64,000 nt of DNA from Pseudevernia furfuracea. Taxonomy: Eukaryota > Ascomycota > Lecanoromycetes > Lecanorales > Parmeliaceae. Made by a program: the position numbers and the translations under genes. Under the pieces are notes generated by a model. That model had not been told where the DNA came from, did not search any database, and saw only the letters and a program-made list of their open reading frames with translations. The stretch covers positions 1,736,001 through 1,800,000 of the forward strand of contig JAIUPT010000042.1 of the NCBI GenBank assembly GCA_022315425.1, in the 5' to 3' direction. Positions 1 to 10,225 of this stretch are shown piece by piece; position 1 is the first letter of the stretch, and each line of letters begins with the position of its first letter.

Positions 1-356
1 TCTTACGTTGATGGTGGATGGGGTCTGTGGACAACATTAGGAGAATTAGGAGCGAAAGGAACGCCGTGACGGATAACGTCTCGTGAGCTTGAGCGGGGGA
101 TTGAGGACAGAAGCGCCAGATAGAGCGAGGGTACTCCGAAGAGCTGGCAGGAGAGTATCGTTTGTGAAGAGATGGTTTGACTGTGGAAGCTATCACTTAT
201 TTGCATAGATTCAAAGAGAGCCAAGGAAAATCTAGTTATTCCCGTTTTCTACTCCACTATCATTTGATCAAGCTCAATGAGGAATTTCAGCAATTAGCCA
301 TCGTCGATTTCCTAGCACCATGCCTTTTCATTTGTTCCTCTCCCCTTGCCATGTGC
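1..356. other. intergenic, 3' flank of phosphomannomutase
   Basis: This is the window edge plus the downstream side of the minus-strand SEC53 gene. The only open frames are short and have no recognisable motif. I see no RNA gene or repeat here. Confidence 0.5.
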
Positions 357-1324
357 CTAGAGGTCGAACATCTTTTTCAGTATCCTCAATGTATGCTCCG
401 GATTGTCGACACTATGTCCAACAGTCCTGCTATCTTCGAAAATCTCGTAATCGTTTCCACCTTTGTATGTCTTGTCGCCGAAGAAGTGGATAGTCGAGTA
501 ATCAACACCACTGAGAGACTTCTCCGCTTCCAGGTGTTGCAGACAGTAAGTCTTATCCCAGCCAGTGGGAAATATATCGAAGGAAATTTGTCCGCCGATT
601 GAGTAGCTATGACAGTATATCTCAGCCGCTGTCAATGAGATAAAGCAGGCTAACGTACGTAAGGCCGAAGTCACTGAATTTTTCTTTCAAAGCTTGGACG
701 AATTTAGCGCGAATCTGATGCTGCTTGTCGTACTCTTCGTAGTCGTTACGCTCTTGGATGCTGGCGTTGCGGCCGACTGGAGAGACGTTGATCATGCCAT
801 TCCTTCGATGTGACCAGGAATAGCGTCAGCGCGGGTGAAGATGTTGAAAAGATGCTTCTATCAATAGAATCTACCTGGGCGGGCACGGCAAGATGCATCA
901 CCACGCACCTGAATTCAACGAACGTCCCAGTTTTTACAGGACACTCGATATCCGCAATGTACCTTAAACAGAAGTTGACCAACTGCTTGTACTTTTCTTG
1001 GCCCAGCCATCCGATGAAGCTTTGGCTCGCCAATTCCTTCCCTAATCTATACGCCGTTAAGCCATTCTCAGCGAAGCAGAAGTCGAAGAGACCAGTGACG
1101 AGTATGGAGGGCGTTCCCAGCTGTTCCTGCTGTTTGACAAGATTCGAGCCACCAACGAAGCCTATAGCGCATTTATGACGAAGGGCGGACAGAAGTTGGA
1201 GCATCTCGGGAGAAACACTTTGGCGGGCCGGGGTGAGGGTGTTATCGACGTCGAAGAGGCATATTGTGCCCTTGATGGAACGGCCATCTAGGGAGGGATA
1301 AACGCTTGCTGCTTCGGTGCTCAT
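357..1324 (-). CDS. SEC53: phosphomannomutase (Sec53/PMM type)
   Basis: The enzyme converts mannose-6-phosphate to mannose-1-phosphate, the cytosolic step that feeds GDP-mannose into glycosylation and GPI anchors. Three exons read on the minus strand: 1324-909, 802-659 and 606-357. The introns are 106 and 52 nt, and the product is 269 residues, close to the usual length for the family. The HAD-type nucleophile motif FDVDNTLTP starts near residue 24, with the two aspartates at 25 and 27. The eukaryotic PMM blocks FVGGSN, FRNGMINVSPVGR (across intron 1) and GGQISFDIFPTGWDKT follow in order, ending with HFFGDKTYKGGNDYEIF. The start is the first ATG of the frame. It is divergent from the MFS gene, with 738 bp between them. 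Confidence 0.96.
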
Positions 1325-2062
1325 GGTAATGGCAGAAAGGAATTACTTTAGGTATATTTGATTGATTTTTGTACTCTACAGATCAGAAAGAGGCGTACGT
1401 TACGAATGAGAAAGCAAGCTTTCCAATCAAGCGGAAGGAGCCGAAGGGGCTTCATGCAGCCTGAGCTGCGCCTCTGACTCTGGCAGGTCAGGGGCGTGGG
1501 GGCCTGGGATTTGGAAGGGTGGGAAGGGTCCAACGGGCACCACCGAACCTAAAATTTAATCTTGGTTTACAGACATTACATAAACACATACCTCCGTACT
1601 CTCTCTATTCTGTTGGAGATTCGAAAAGAATATCAAGTCCCTTAAAGGTACACCCACCTACCAGCCTTGGAATGTGCCTTGTTAAACCGGGCCCGTCCTG
1701 GCGTCGAAATTGTATAAATCACCTCAACCATAATTCTAAGACAGCATTTTCAATTGGCATTGCGTACTCGTACTCGTACTCGTACTCGTAAGGTCCGGAT
1801 CTTTTGCAGAGTTAAGCCGCTCCGACGACAATAGAGTAAATAATGAAATCATCAATCTTGGCAATGAATGCCGCTTATAACAATATCAATATGCTTGATG
1901 CCCCTTCACCCCTCTTTCATCTCCACCCACCAACAAGTACAGTAGTTCTCTGGTATTATCCCCAAATGAACAGGCTGATTTAATCCTGCGACTGACAGAG
2001 CATCAGAACTATCCCTACCCTTCTCAATCTTCCTTCGATTTCAATCACCTCTACCACCCACC
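1325..2062. other. divergent intergenic region (SEC53 / MFS)
   Basis: This must hold the promoters of both flanking genes. The only structured feature I see is a short hexamer tandem repeat at 1764-1790. Open frames are short and featureless. Confidence 0.6.
1764..1790. repeat. tandem hexamer (GTACTC)4.5
   Basis: Four and a half perfect copies of GTACTC lie about 270 bp upstream of the MFS transporter start codon. It is a simple microsatellite. Confidence 0.9.
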
Positions 2063-4785
2063 ATGAAATTTCCTACCCTCTCTCGAAGGAAGCCCACCAC
2101 ACCCCTCAACATGGAAAAAGATACCCCCGCCTCCACAGTCGTTTCCTCGAGTCAGCATGCGTCTAGGAGTCAGATAGAGAAGGAAAGGACGTTCTTATGT
2201 GCTTCCTCTGGTCAGAATCCCCAGCATGAGGGCGAGAAGAGGGTTGTGGAGACAACGCCTCTGGAAGAAGCAGAGGCATTAGAGAAGCTTTCAGATGAAC
2301 CAGAATACCCTTCTGGGGCAAAGCTGTAAGGCACTTTTCTGAGTTTTCTCTTCCTGTTCGAGACTGCTTTTTGAGTCGCGAGACCTGTTGCAAGAGCAAC
2401 TGGCCTATTTTAGCTCCCCTTTTGCTCCCCAGACATGTCTCCTCACCCAAATTTCTATCTAGAAATGGGAACGCTGACTCCGAGATGTCTAGTGGCATTA
2501 TAATAGCCTCACTATGCCTTTCGGTGTTTCTAATGGCCTTGGTGAGTCGAGGGCATGCACAAGAATCTCAATTCGCATCGTATGTGGCTAGGATGCTGAA
2601 TGTAATTCAGGATAACACCATCATCGCTACTGCAATCCCCAAGATTACAGATCATTTCAAAGCTCTTGATGATGTGGGTTGGTATGGATCAGGTAGGCAT
2701 GCACCAGTATTACATTAGAGTATAAACGCCAACCCTCTCCTTAGCCTACTTACTCACCTCCTGTGCCCTCCAACTCTTCTTCGGCAAATTATATACCTTT
2801 TTCAGCATCAAATCTGTCTATTTGGCTGCGATATTCATCTTCGAAGTTGGGTCAGGTAAGTAGTCTACTTCCTATTCGACAACTTCTACTTTTGTATTGA
2901 ACACATTTTAGTAATTTGTGGTGCAGCTCCTACATCTGTTGCTCTGATCATTGGTCGCGCAGTTGCAGGCGTTGGGTCTGCCGGAATATTTTCCGGTGCT
3001 CTTGTCATCATAGCATACGCTGTTCCCCTTGTCAAGAGGCCAATCTATACAGGATTGGTTGCCGCTATGTTTGGTTTGGTAGATCTTCACACTCTCCCCC
3101 CTGCCCTGTGGTTCCATTCTTCGGACATTCTTGGGAGTCCAAAAGCAGTTTTCAGCGCTCTCATGATCTGGATACATGTTTCGTGACGACCCAAAAGAGC
3201 AGTCGCTGACAGGAGAACTCCTCAGGCGTCAGTCGCTGGGCCTCTACTGGGAGGTGTTTTCACGGACAAAGTCTCATGGAGATGGTGCTTCTACATCAAT
3301 CTCCCCATTGGAGCGGTAACGATCGTCGGCATCGCGCTCTTTTTCACTTCACCTCCACGTGAAAAGGAGAATTCAATCGGCTTTTGGGAACGCGCGAAAC
3401 AGTTCGATCCTATTGGGACTACTCTTTTTATGCCTTGCATTATATGTCTCCTGCTCGCATTACAATGGGGAGGGTCGAAATACCACTGGGGTGATGGTGA
3501 GATTTCCCATCTTCAGAATCCTTTTAATAGCATGGTTCTATTTGGTTGACCCCGAATAGGAAGGATCATTGCGCTCTTTGTCGTCTCTGGAGTGCTCGGT
3601 GTTGCCTTTGCTGGCGTACAATTATGGAAAGGTGACAATGCAACAGTCCCACCCAGGATTCTCAAAAAACGGAGCATAGCCTTTGGTTCTTGGTTCATCT
3701 TCTGCTTGGGCGGTTCTTTTTTTATGCGTACGTACAATTCCGAGAACCGAACCCTCATTTCGCTCCTTACATCTGTCATATCACTCAGGCTTGTAGCCTC
3801 AAACAGCAATGTCTCTGGAAGCCACCATCTTTCTTCACTCCTCATGATTGTCGTACAATTTGGGTTTCTTACCGCGCGGAAAAGACCACTGACTCTGAAT
3901 CGCGTAGTGATCTACTACATTCCTATCTGGTTTCAAGGTACGCACTTTTCTGAGATGATCTTTCCTGTTTGGTATTGAAATTGAGTCATAAGACATGTTT
4001 CGGGAGCAGGAAGACCTTTCTACTCCCGGGGTATCTTACAATTCCTCTTCCTGCATCGAACAAGTAACGCTGACTCCAAAACCTGCGTAAAGCCATTAAA
4101 GGCGTGTCAGCTTTCGAATCTGGTATCAGAAATATCCCTATGATCCTTGGTCTCGTCATCGTATCGATAATCTCTGGCGTCATCATCACTGTCCTCGGCT
4201 ACTACACTCCATTTATGATTCTCTCATCCTTGCTTATGGCCACGGGTGCTGGATTGATATCCACGTTCAAAGTCGACACTGGTCATGCCATGTGGATCGG
4301 TTTCCAAGCTATCTATGGATTTGGTGTCGGCGCTGGCATGCAACAAGGGGTCATTGCCGCTCAGACCGTGTGCTCTCTGGACGATATCCCGACAGCAACG
4401 GGTACGTTTCAGGACTCGATACACTCTCTCAAATAGGCTATACTGACTCCGAAATCTTAATCCAGCTATCATGAATTTCTGCCTCAGTCTTGGCGGCGCC
4501 CTTTTCATCGCGGTTGGGCAGAACATCTTCACGGTTCGCCTTTCTACAAACCTTGCCACCAATGTACCGATTCTAAACCCATCAATTGTACTTAAAACGG
4601 GGGCAACTAGTCTACGAAACGCCGTTGGTTCAGATAGCATTGAAGGTGTCCTGTACGCATACAATGATGCATTAACAGATGCATATTACGTTTCTGTTGC
4701 CATGGCATCACTATCTATCATTGGCGCGCTCGGCATGGAGTGGAAGTCGGTAAAGGGGAAAAAAATCGAGGCTGCCGCCATTTAG
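2063..4785 (+). CDS. MFS transporter, DHA2 (14-TM) drug/toxin efflux type
   Basis: Predicted plasma-membrane proton antiporter of 589 residues. Ten exons keep one frame: 2063-2325, 2493-2541, 2611-2692, 2745-2855, 2912-3078, 3226-3496, 3560-3727, 3908-3937, 4093-4401, 4466-4785. A hydrophilic N-terminus of about 90 residues precedes the first membrane segment. Family landmarks in order are LDNTIIATAIPKI in the first helix, GWYGSAYLLT, GRAVAGVGSAGIFSG, GPLLGGVFTDKVSWRWCFYINLPIG, then alternating hydrophobic segments to the end, with IPMILGLV and GFGVGAGMQQ. The ATG sits in a good CACC context. DHA2 members export drugs, siderophores or secondary metabolites; the substrate cannot be read from sequence. 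No biosynthetic gene lies next to it. Several of its nine introns belong to the introner-like family described separately. Confidence 0.93.
2326..2492 (+). repeat. introner-like element, MFS intron 1
   Basis: This 167-nt intron carries the family 5' block (GAGTCGCGAGAC at 2373-2384) and 3' block (ACGCTGACTCCGAGAT at 2471-2486). Its 5' end shares GCACTTTTCTGAG (2331-2343) with intron 8 of the same gene. It is more than twice the length of ordinary introns in the window. Confidence 0.75.
3497..3559 (+). repeat. possible decayed introner-like element, MFS intron 6
   Basis: A 63-nt intron whose 3' end reads GGTTGACCCCGAATAG, resembling the GCTGACCCCGAAAT block of the long copies. The 5' block is absent, so the match could be chance. 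Confidence 0.3.
3728..3907 (+). repeat. possible introner-like element, MFS intron 7
   Basis: A 180-nt intron, the longest in this gene, ending with CACTGACTCTGAATCGCGTAG-like sequence (branch site followed by a degenerate CYCCGAA extension). The 5' GAGTC block is not clear. Confidence 0.4.
3938..4092 (+). repeat. introner-like element, MFS intron 8
   Basis: This 155-nt intron carries GAGTCATAAGACATGTTTCG starting at 3983 and AACGCTGACTCCAAAA near 4066. It shares its 5' end (GCACTTTTCTGAG, 3942-3954) with intron 1 of the same gene. An internal CTTTCTACTC segment is also found in the CDF-gene copy as CTTTTCTACTC. Confidence 0.75.
4402..4465 (+). repeat. shortened introner-like element, MFS intron 9
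   Basis: A 64-nt intron ending ATACTGACTCCGAAATC then TTAATCCAG. It matches the 3' half of the DGAT2 copy, whose intron ends ACTGACTTCGAAATC then ACAATCCAG. The 5' block has been lost, as expected for a degenerating copy. Confidence 0.55.
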
Positions 4786-6041
4786 AAGGCTGGATCCCAC
4801 CAAAAGTGTGTTTCAGGTGTCTTTGTGGAGCAGGGTATAGAAGATGCTAGCCGTAACGCATTTTGATGGCGTTTTCTTCGAGGACAGCTTGATTGCCAAA
4901 CAATTGCCGACAGCACGGTGGACAATAGATCTCAACTCTTTTAGACAGTAGCTAGACTTCTTGAATTAACAGATACTCGAGTCACCAATAGGGGAAGTGC
5001 ACTAAAAGAGGGTTCCATTCAAGACGGCAATCAAAAGGCTAGAGAAAATCATTCCATTATCCAAACATCCTTATATTGTTGTGAATGAATTCTTCTTGCA
5101 AGACTGTTGTCGCCTTCTTTCTTGAAGTGAAGTAAGGTAGGCGTTGGACCGTAGCGCCGGAGCAGCGCTGGGCAACAGCCAATCAGATGGACTTTTCACC
5201 AAACCCAGAATCTTATTCTTCGCTCACACACAAAATTCACCAATCACAATCACACCATCAACATTTCGCATGTCTCCTCTTGCCGCTGCAATCGGAACAT
5301 TTCTGTTTTCTTCTCCTTTTCGTTTTCTTTTGCATGTTTGGAGTTCTGATTCATCGTGCTTTTGCACTTACTCCGTGTAAACATCAGGTTCCAGCATCAA
5401 GAGAGAAAAATTCCATGAGCTTTTGCCTCCGACATGGACTCCCGAGGAACAATAATAAGAATGATGGAGTCGCCAATAATATTTCTCCTCTCGGCGCGGT
5501 TGGGTTAGCAATAGTCATCAGTCATCACTAATTTAGCACGTGCATGACACTTGCTTCCCGGGCGTCTACGCTCTATTTCTACTGTCTCTGGGGTATAGCT
5601 CTACCTACATCTCAGCCTATCACACCTTCCAAAGCCCCTCTTCTGTTACTCCGAGTCTCTTTCTTAGGGCTTCGCGCCCGTGCTATTCATATTGCTCTGC
5701 TTTCCCCATGTCCGCACTCCTCTTCTTGACTCTGCTCAGTGCTCAGTGCTTAGTGCAATCAAGCCCATTATGACACCACCTCTGATGTTCTAATTATGGG
5801 ATCCAGACCTTGAGGCCCAGCGCTTGAAGAAAACTCCCAGCGTATCCGCTTTCATCACCTTCCAAGTAGGCCTTGTCTCCTCCTGTTACACATTCCTTTC
5901 CTCTTCACCCTGCGACTCTCTCCAGAGCTGCACCTTGTTGACACTATTCATTCTCCTCTGCAGTTGATCTTGAAGAGGTAGATTGTCCTTTACAAAAATT
6001 TGCACTCTGAGCATCTCACGTCAGCCGTACCGTCGCTTAGC
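4786..6041. other. intergenic between MFS and tetraspan gene
   Basis: About 1.25 kb of 3' flank and promoter. There are overlapping open frames of 60-114 codons around 5144-5773, but they have biased low-complexity composition and no motif. A short repeated GCTCAGT / GCTTAGT run lies near 5738-5755. I see no gene here. Confidence 0.5.
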
Positions 6042-7746
6042 ATGTCGAACGCCCAGCATCGAATTTACGATCCGGTATCTCCTATAGAACCTGATCCGAA
6101 GCGGTCACTGCCGCAGCGAACCCTTACAGACGACAAGATCAAGAACAGTCAAGTGATAGTCCGTCCGAGGACGTCGTCAAGTTCTTCGTCCGGACTTTCG
6201 ATCAAGACGCCCAGGACAGCACGCTTTGCGGAAGCAACATCTGTCAATTCACCCATCGGTCCCAGCACAGCTGGACCGTCACCTTTCGCCAATCCTCCGC
6301 TTACGACTCGGCACCTCATGCCTCAACTACAGCCCTCCGATGTAGGCTTCGGCTACATGGCCGACAATCAAGCCTCTAAACACTCATCTTATGCGGGTGT
6401 GGAAGTCCCACTGACCCCAAACTCACCTTTGAAGAGTGCCTTGAAGCCGCCTGGGACCCCTGGGCGACTTGCAAATCCACTCAGCCCAACATTTCATGAG
6501 GAGCAGATCTTGGAGAAACACGAAGACCATGCGGAAAAGGAAAATGCAAAGGACTTGGTACGAAAGTTCATGGCAGATCACTGAAGTGAATGCTAACTAC
6601 AATTTTGTAGAAAGTCAAAACCCGAGTCCGGATGGCCAAGATGTGTCTTCGAGTAACAAATTTCAGCTGCAGTCTCATCGTCTTATCTATGCTCTCGACT
6701 ACTTTTACGATATTCAATACCACTAAGTCGCTGCCTTTGAGGAGCAATCTCCCGGCTTGGGCCCCCAACCAGAAGACATGGCCGCAAATTACCCTGCTCT
6801 GCATTGCGTGCGTATCGCTGGCGTTCTCCCTTGGCATCTTCTACGCATACTGGCGAGGTGGTCACAAGCGAGCACAGAAAGCCGCCATCTATTACACCGT
6901 TTTCTCTATAGCTTTCTTCACGTTCAGTATAGTCATGTGGGCTATCGGCGCTGCAATATTGAATCAAAGCAAGAATAACGGGGGCGGCAAGGATATGTGG
7001 GGATGGTCTTGCAAGGACGGCAAGCGTAAGGATCTGTTTCAACAAGACGTCGACTATGCTTTGATATGCAGACTTCAGGTACGGAGCTCGCTGACCGATA
7101 AAGATTCAATCATACTGACTGACGTCTATAGAACTGGTCACTGCTTTGCGCTTTCATCGAGATCATTGTCGAAGTTCTCACCATAAGCATTTACGCCATT
7201 GTCTTCTACCGCTTCCACTCCAAGCGCAGGCTCGCCAAATCAATGGATCTGCGTGACAAAGCTCGCTCTGATCTTTATCTTGCTCAACTCAGAAGTCAAT
7301 CTGCGCCCAATACCCCTGGCTTCCAGAAGACTCCCGTAACTTCCACATTTCCAGCGCATATTCATGATGATCCCATCGATGCGGCGGAGAATGGTGAATA
7401 TTACAACGAATCCACCCAGTTTGCTTCGAAGCATCAGTCATTCTCCCAACCGAAGCCATTCAATCTACAGCCGCCCCCAATCAAGGTTCACTCTGCCACT
7501 CCTGCTCTGTCGCAGGACGATTTTGAGCCAGCGCCACAGATCCAGGATCATGTCCCGGCAGCGCCAGGCGAGCAGAAATACGATGCAGTGCCCATACCAG
7601 GAGCGTACGCGAGCCCGCTTCAAAGTGCAGGCTACCAACCGCAGAGCATGAACTTTGGGAGCGAACCTGGCCAGGCCTACACAACAGAGGGGCGGGTAGA
7701 AAGCCCACCCACCAGTCCTCGGCTGCAACACAGTAGGTTACGCTAG
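6042..7746 (+). CDS. tetraspan membrane protein, hypothetical
   Basis: A 532-residue protein from three exons (6042-6557, 6611-7078, 7132-7746). A disordered, Ser/Pro-rich N-terminal region of about 180 residues is followed by four hydrophobic segments: near VTNFSCSLIVLSMLS, ITLLCIACVSLAFSLGIFY, YYTVFSIAFFTFSIVMWAIG and CAFIEIIVEVLTISIYAIVF. A disordered tail rich in Pro, Gln and Ser closes it. The loop between helices 3 and 4 carries a WGWSCKDG segment. This resembles MARVEL/SUR7-like four-helix proteins of the fungal plasma membrane, but I do not recognise a specific family. I chose the ATG at 6042; the frame is open slightly further upstream but without an ATG. Confidence 0.82.
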
Positions 7747-8102
7747 GTCTCAAAGGAGGCTAATAGCCAGGAGTATGGGAATGTCCCTTCATCAGTATTT
7801 ATACCAATTTCTTTCATATATTGGAAGTGGTGTTTGGTCGGGGGGGCCAAATGGATTTTGTAGATCTGCCAGAAAGAATTTACCATGAATCACCCCCATA
7901 TTTCTTTGAGTTGATATGTTGAGGCTGTAGATGCAATTATCTATGCTAGAGCCATACCACTGTATCTTGTAGAACATCAATTAAATGAAAGTGCTAGCCT
8001 ACAGGCGTTGGTACAGGTTGATATGAAGTCGTGCTGATCGATAATTCAACACCTATTGTATTCTCCTTCCCCTCATGTGTAATCATTGCTGACCTTTCCC
8101 AC
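7747..8102. other. intergenic
   Basis: This holds the 3' flank of the tetraspan gene and the promoter for the small ORF / URA6 unit. I see no structured element. Confidence 0.5.
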
Positions 8103-8360
8103 ATGTTCTCTCAAACATTTTCAACGGGAAACGATCCTCTTAGAAGGTTGAAAAATCCAATTACACTAGACCGTGTCCGCACGAGAGCAACTCTCCCCTA
8201 TCGCAGAACATACGTCTCGCGGCCAAACCCCAATCAAACCCTCAGGTTCTGGCCATTCGTCTTCATCTTTTTCACCGGAACAGGAGCCTACGTTTACATG
8301 GTTAAGACCCGTGCCAGCGAGCCCCAAAAGCCCCGTGGCCCCTCTGTGACACCCAAATAG
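8103..8360 (+). CDS. small single-pass membrane protein, or N-terminal part of URA6
   Basis: This 85-residue frame begins with an Arg/Ser/Thr-rich, acid-poor stretch suggestive of a mitochondrial presequence. One hydrophobic helix follows (FWPFVFIFFTGTGAYVYM), then a polar Lys/Pro tail. It ends only 25 bp before the URA6 ATG, too close for a separate promoter. A phase-0 intron from 8346 to 8424 (GT..AG, 79 nt) would join it in frame to URA6 at the serine before TPTFSLDK. The product would then be a membrane-anchored or mitochondrial UMP kinase. No clear branch site supports that intron, so both readings remain open. Confidence 0.55.
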   Translation: MFSQTFSTGNDPLRRLKNPITLDRVRTRATLPYRRTYVSRPNPNQTLRFWPFVFIFFTGTGAYVYMVKTRASEPQKPRGPSVTPK

Positions 8361-8385
8361 GTTCAATCTTCGAATCTCGCATACC

Positions 8386-9105
8386 ATGGCACCCACTTCA
8401 CCCCGCCTATCGGCCCCCGAAAAGTCTACGCCCACCTTCTCGCTCGACAAAACGTCCGTGGTCTACGTGCTGGGCGGCCCTGGTGCTGGCAAAGGCACTC
8501 AATGTGCTAATTTGGTCCGAGACTATGGCTTCTCACACCTTTCTGCCGGAGATCTACTACGGGCAGAGCAAGACAGGGAGGGCAGCGAATTCGGAGGCAT
8601 GATTAAAGAGTACATTGCTGAGGGGAAGATTGTGCCGATGGAGGTGACTGTACAACTTTTGGAGAATGCTATGATGGATCAGGAAAAGGGAAAGGGGCGA
8701 TTCCTGATCGATGGTGCGTCTACACTTTCGACATTCTGTCGAGCCTACATGATGTGACGAGAGGCCACGGCTTATCAACACGCAGGCTTCCCCCGCAAAA
8801 TGGACCAAGCCATCCGCTTTGAAGAAGCCGTCTGCCCCTCGAAATTTACCCTCTTTTTCGACTGCCCCGAAGACGTCATGACCGAGCGTCTCATTAACCG
8901 GGGAAAGACCAGTGGCCGTGCTGATGACAATGCCGAGAGTATCAAGAAGCGGTTCAAGACGTTTGTGGAGACGAGCATGCCGGTTGTAGACTACTTCGAG
9001 AAGGAAAACAAGGTGGTTAAGATCAAAGCCGTGAAAAGTCCGGAAGATATATACGAGGAAGTGAAAAGGAGGATGGGTGAGAGAGGCTTCAAGATGACTA
9101 AATAG
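8386..9105 (+). CDS. URA6: UMP/CMP (uridylate) kinase
   Basis: Transfers phosphate from ATP to UMP or CMP in pyrimidine nucleotide synthesis. Two exons (8386-8713, 8786-9105) give 215 residues, typical for the short adenylate-kinase fold. The P-loop GGPGAGKGTQ begins at residue 30, followed by HLSAGDLLRAEQ, the NMP-binding region, LIDGFPRKMDQA across the intron, FFDCPEDVM, and the short lid with RGKTSGRADDN. The ATG lies in an ACCATGG context. See the preceding entry for a possible N-terminal extension carrying a membrane helix. Confidence 0.95.
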
Positions 9106-10225
9106 AAGAGCATGATCGAGAAGGAGGGAAAGCTCGGTGTCTGGCTCCATCCTTGCTCCTATCTTGTTGCTGCATCGATGCATGTTCCTAGTATCCGACA
9201 AAGCCGTGGTCATAGACGATCTAACGAACTGTTGAAGCATTATTGCCGGATGCACCAGATTTCCTTTCCCTTCTCCGCTCGCTGCTGCTCTTTTGGTCTC
9301 TGCCCACCATGGGAAGCACGTCTATGGAAGTGGAGTAAGTTTTTTCAACCTTGAGTTAGCGAAGATGTGATCTTATTATCGCCCTGGGTGCCTGCTTGCT
9401 GTTGTACTATTCCCGAGATAGTGGCAATGGCGGTCCGCTCCAAGCATGATGCACGCTGCCAGGCTAACGTCGGCCTTGTCTGATGATGGCTTGCCATTTA
9501 CGAGTCTCAGCGTTCTATTTATCATCAGCAGCAATCACGCAGCAGACTTTGTCCCCGATGCTCACCATATACTCTACTTTTCCTTTGAGAAGGAATGTAT
9601 GAGCACCAATTCTGCCGAGTTGAACAATACCAAGCAAGGTGGCGCTATCTATTGAACAATTTGCACATTGAGAAGTGAATCAGTCGGCCAAAGTGAGGCT
9701 TTCCTATTGTCCAGATCAACTATAGAAACTCCCTTCACGCTCACACGCTAGGGAGATCTTCCCTTCACTGGTCCCCTCAAGTCCCTCACCTCTCATTTCC
9801 CCCCCCTTCCATCTACATATCCCACACAAACTACTTTGCTAAAACTACATTCGACCTTCCGAGCATTGGCCTTTATAGTAACACTCAAAAGGAACTCCCT
9901 ATCTATTCACAATCAGCCAATCGACTGTCTGGCGGCACTTCCGCTTTGCCAATCTTCAGAATTGAGAAACAAGTCAGAACGGACCACAAGATCGCCCTTG
10001 CATCCATAATCTGGAGGCGACTGCAACTTCCTTGTCATCGAGCATCAATCGCGTCGGGCTTGCGATTAATCCGCCAACTTCTTCACACTCCCGTCATCTT
10101 TACTCACTCAGCCTCTCAACGTCCACAGCTAAAGTTAACATCAACCATATTTCGCACCAATTGCACCTTACTCTTCCACTTGACGAGCCCGATTCCCAAC
10201 GAAGCTGCCACCCGCTTCACGCGTC
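9106..10225. other. intergenic
   Basis: About 1.1 kb between two plus-strand genes. It is pyrimidine-rich toward the downstream start codon, as is common for fungal promoters. I find no convincing gene, tRNA or repeat. Confidence 0.5.

Noticed and set aside
2063..4785. MFS transporter as part of a secondary metabolite cluster
   Set aside because: Neighbours are phosphomannomutase and a tetraspan protein; no polyketide synthase, peptide synthetase, terpene cyclase or pathway regulator is nearby.
5144..5773. Overlapping frames of 60-114 codons upstream of the tetraspan gene
   Set aside because: Composition is Phe/Leu/Ser/His-rich from a pyrimidine-rich promoter, several frames overlap on the same strand, and none has a motif or splice structure.
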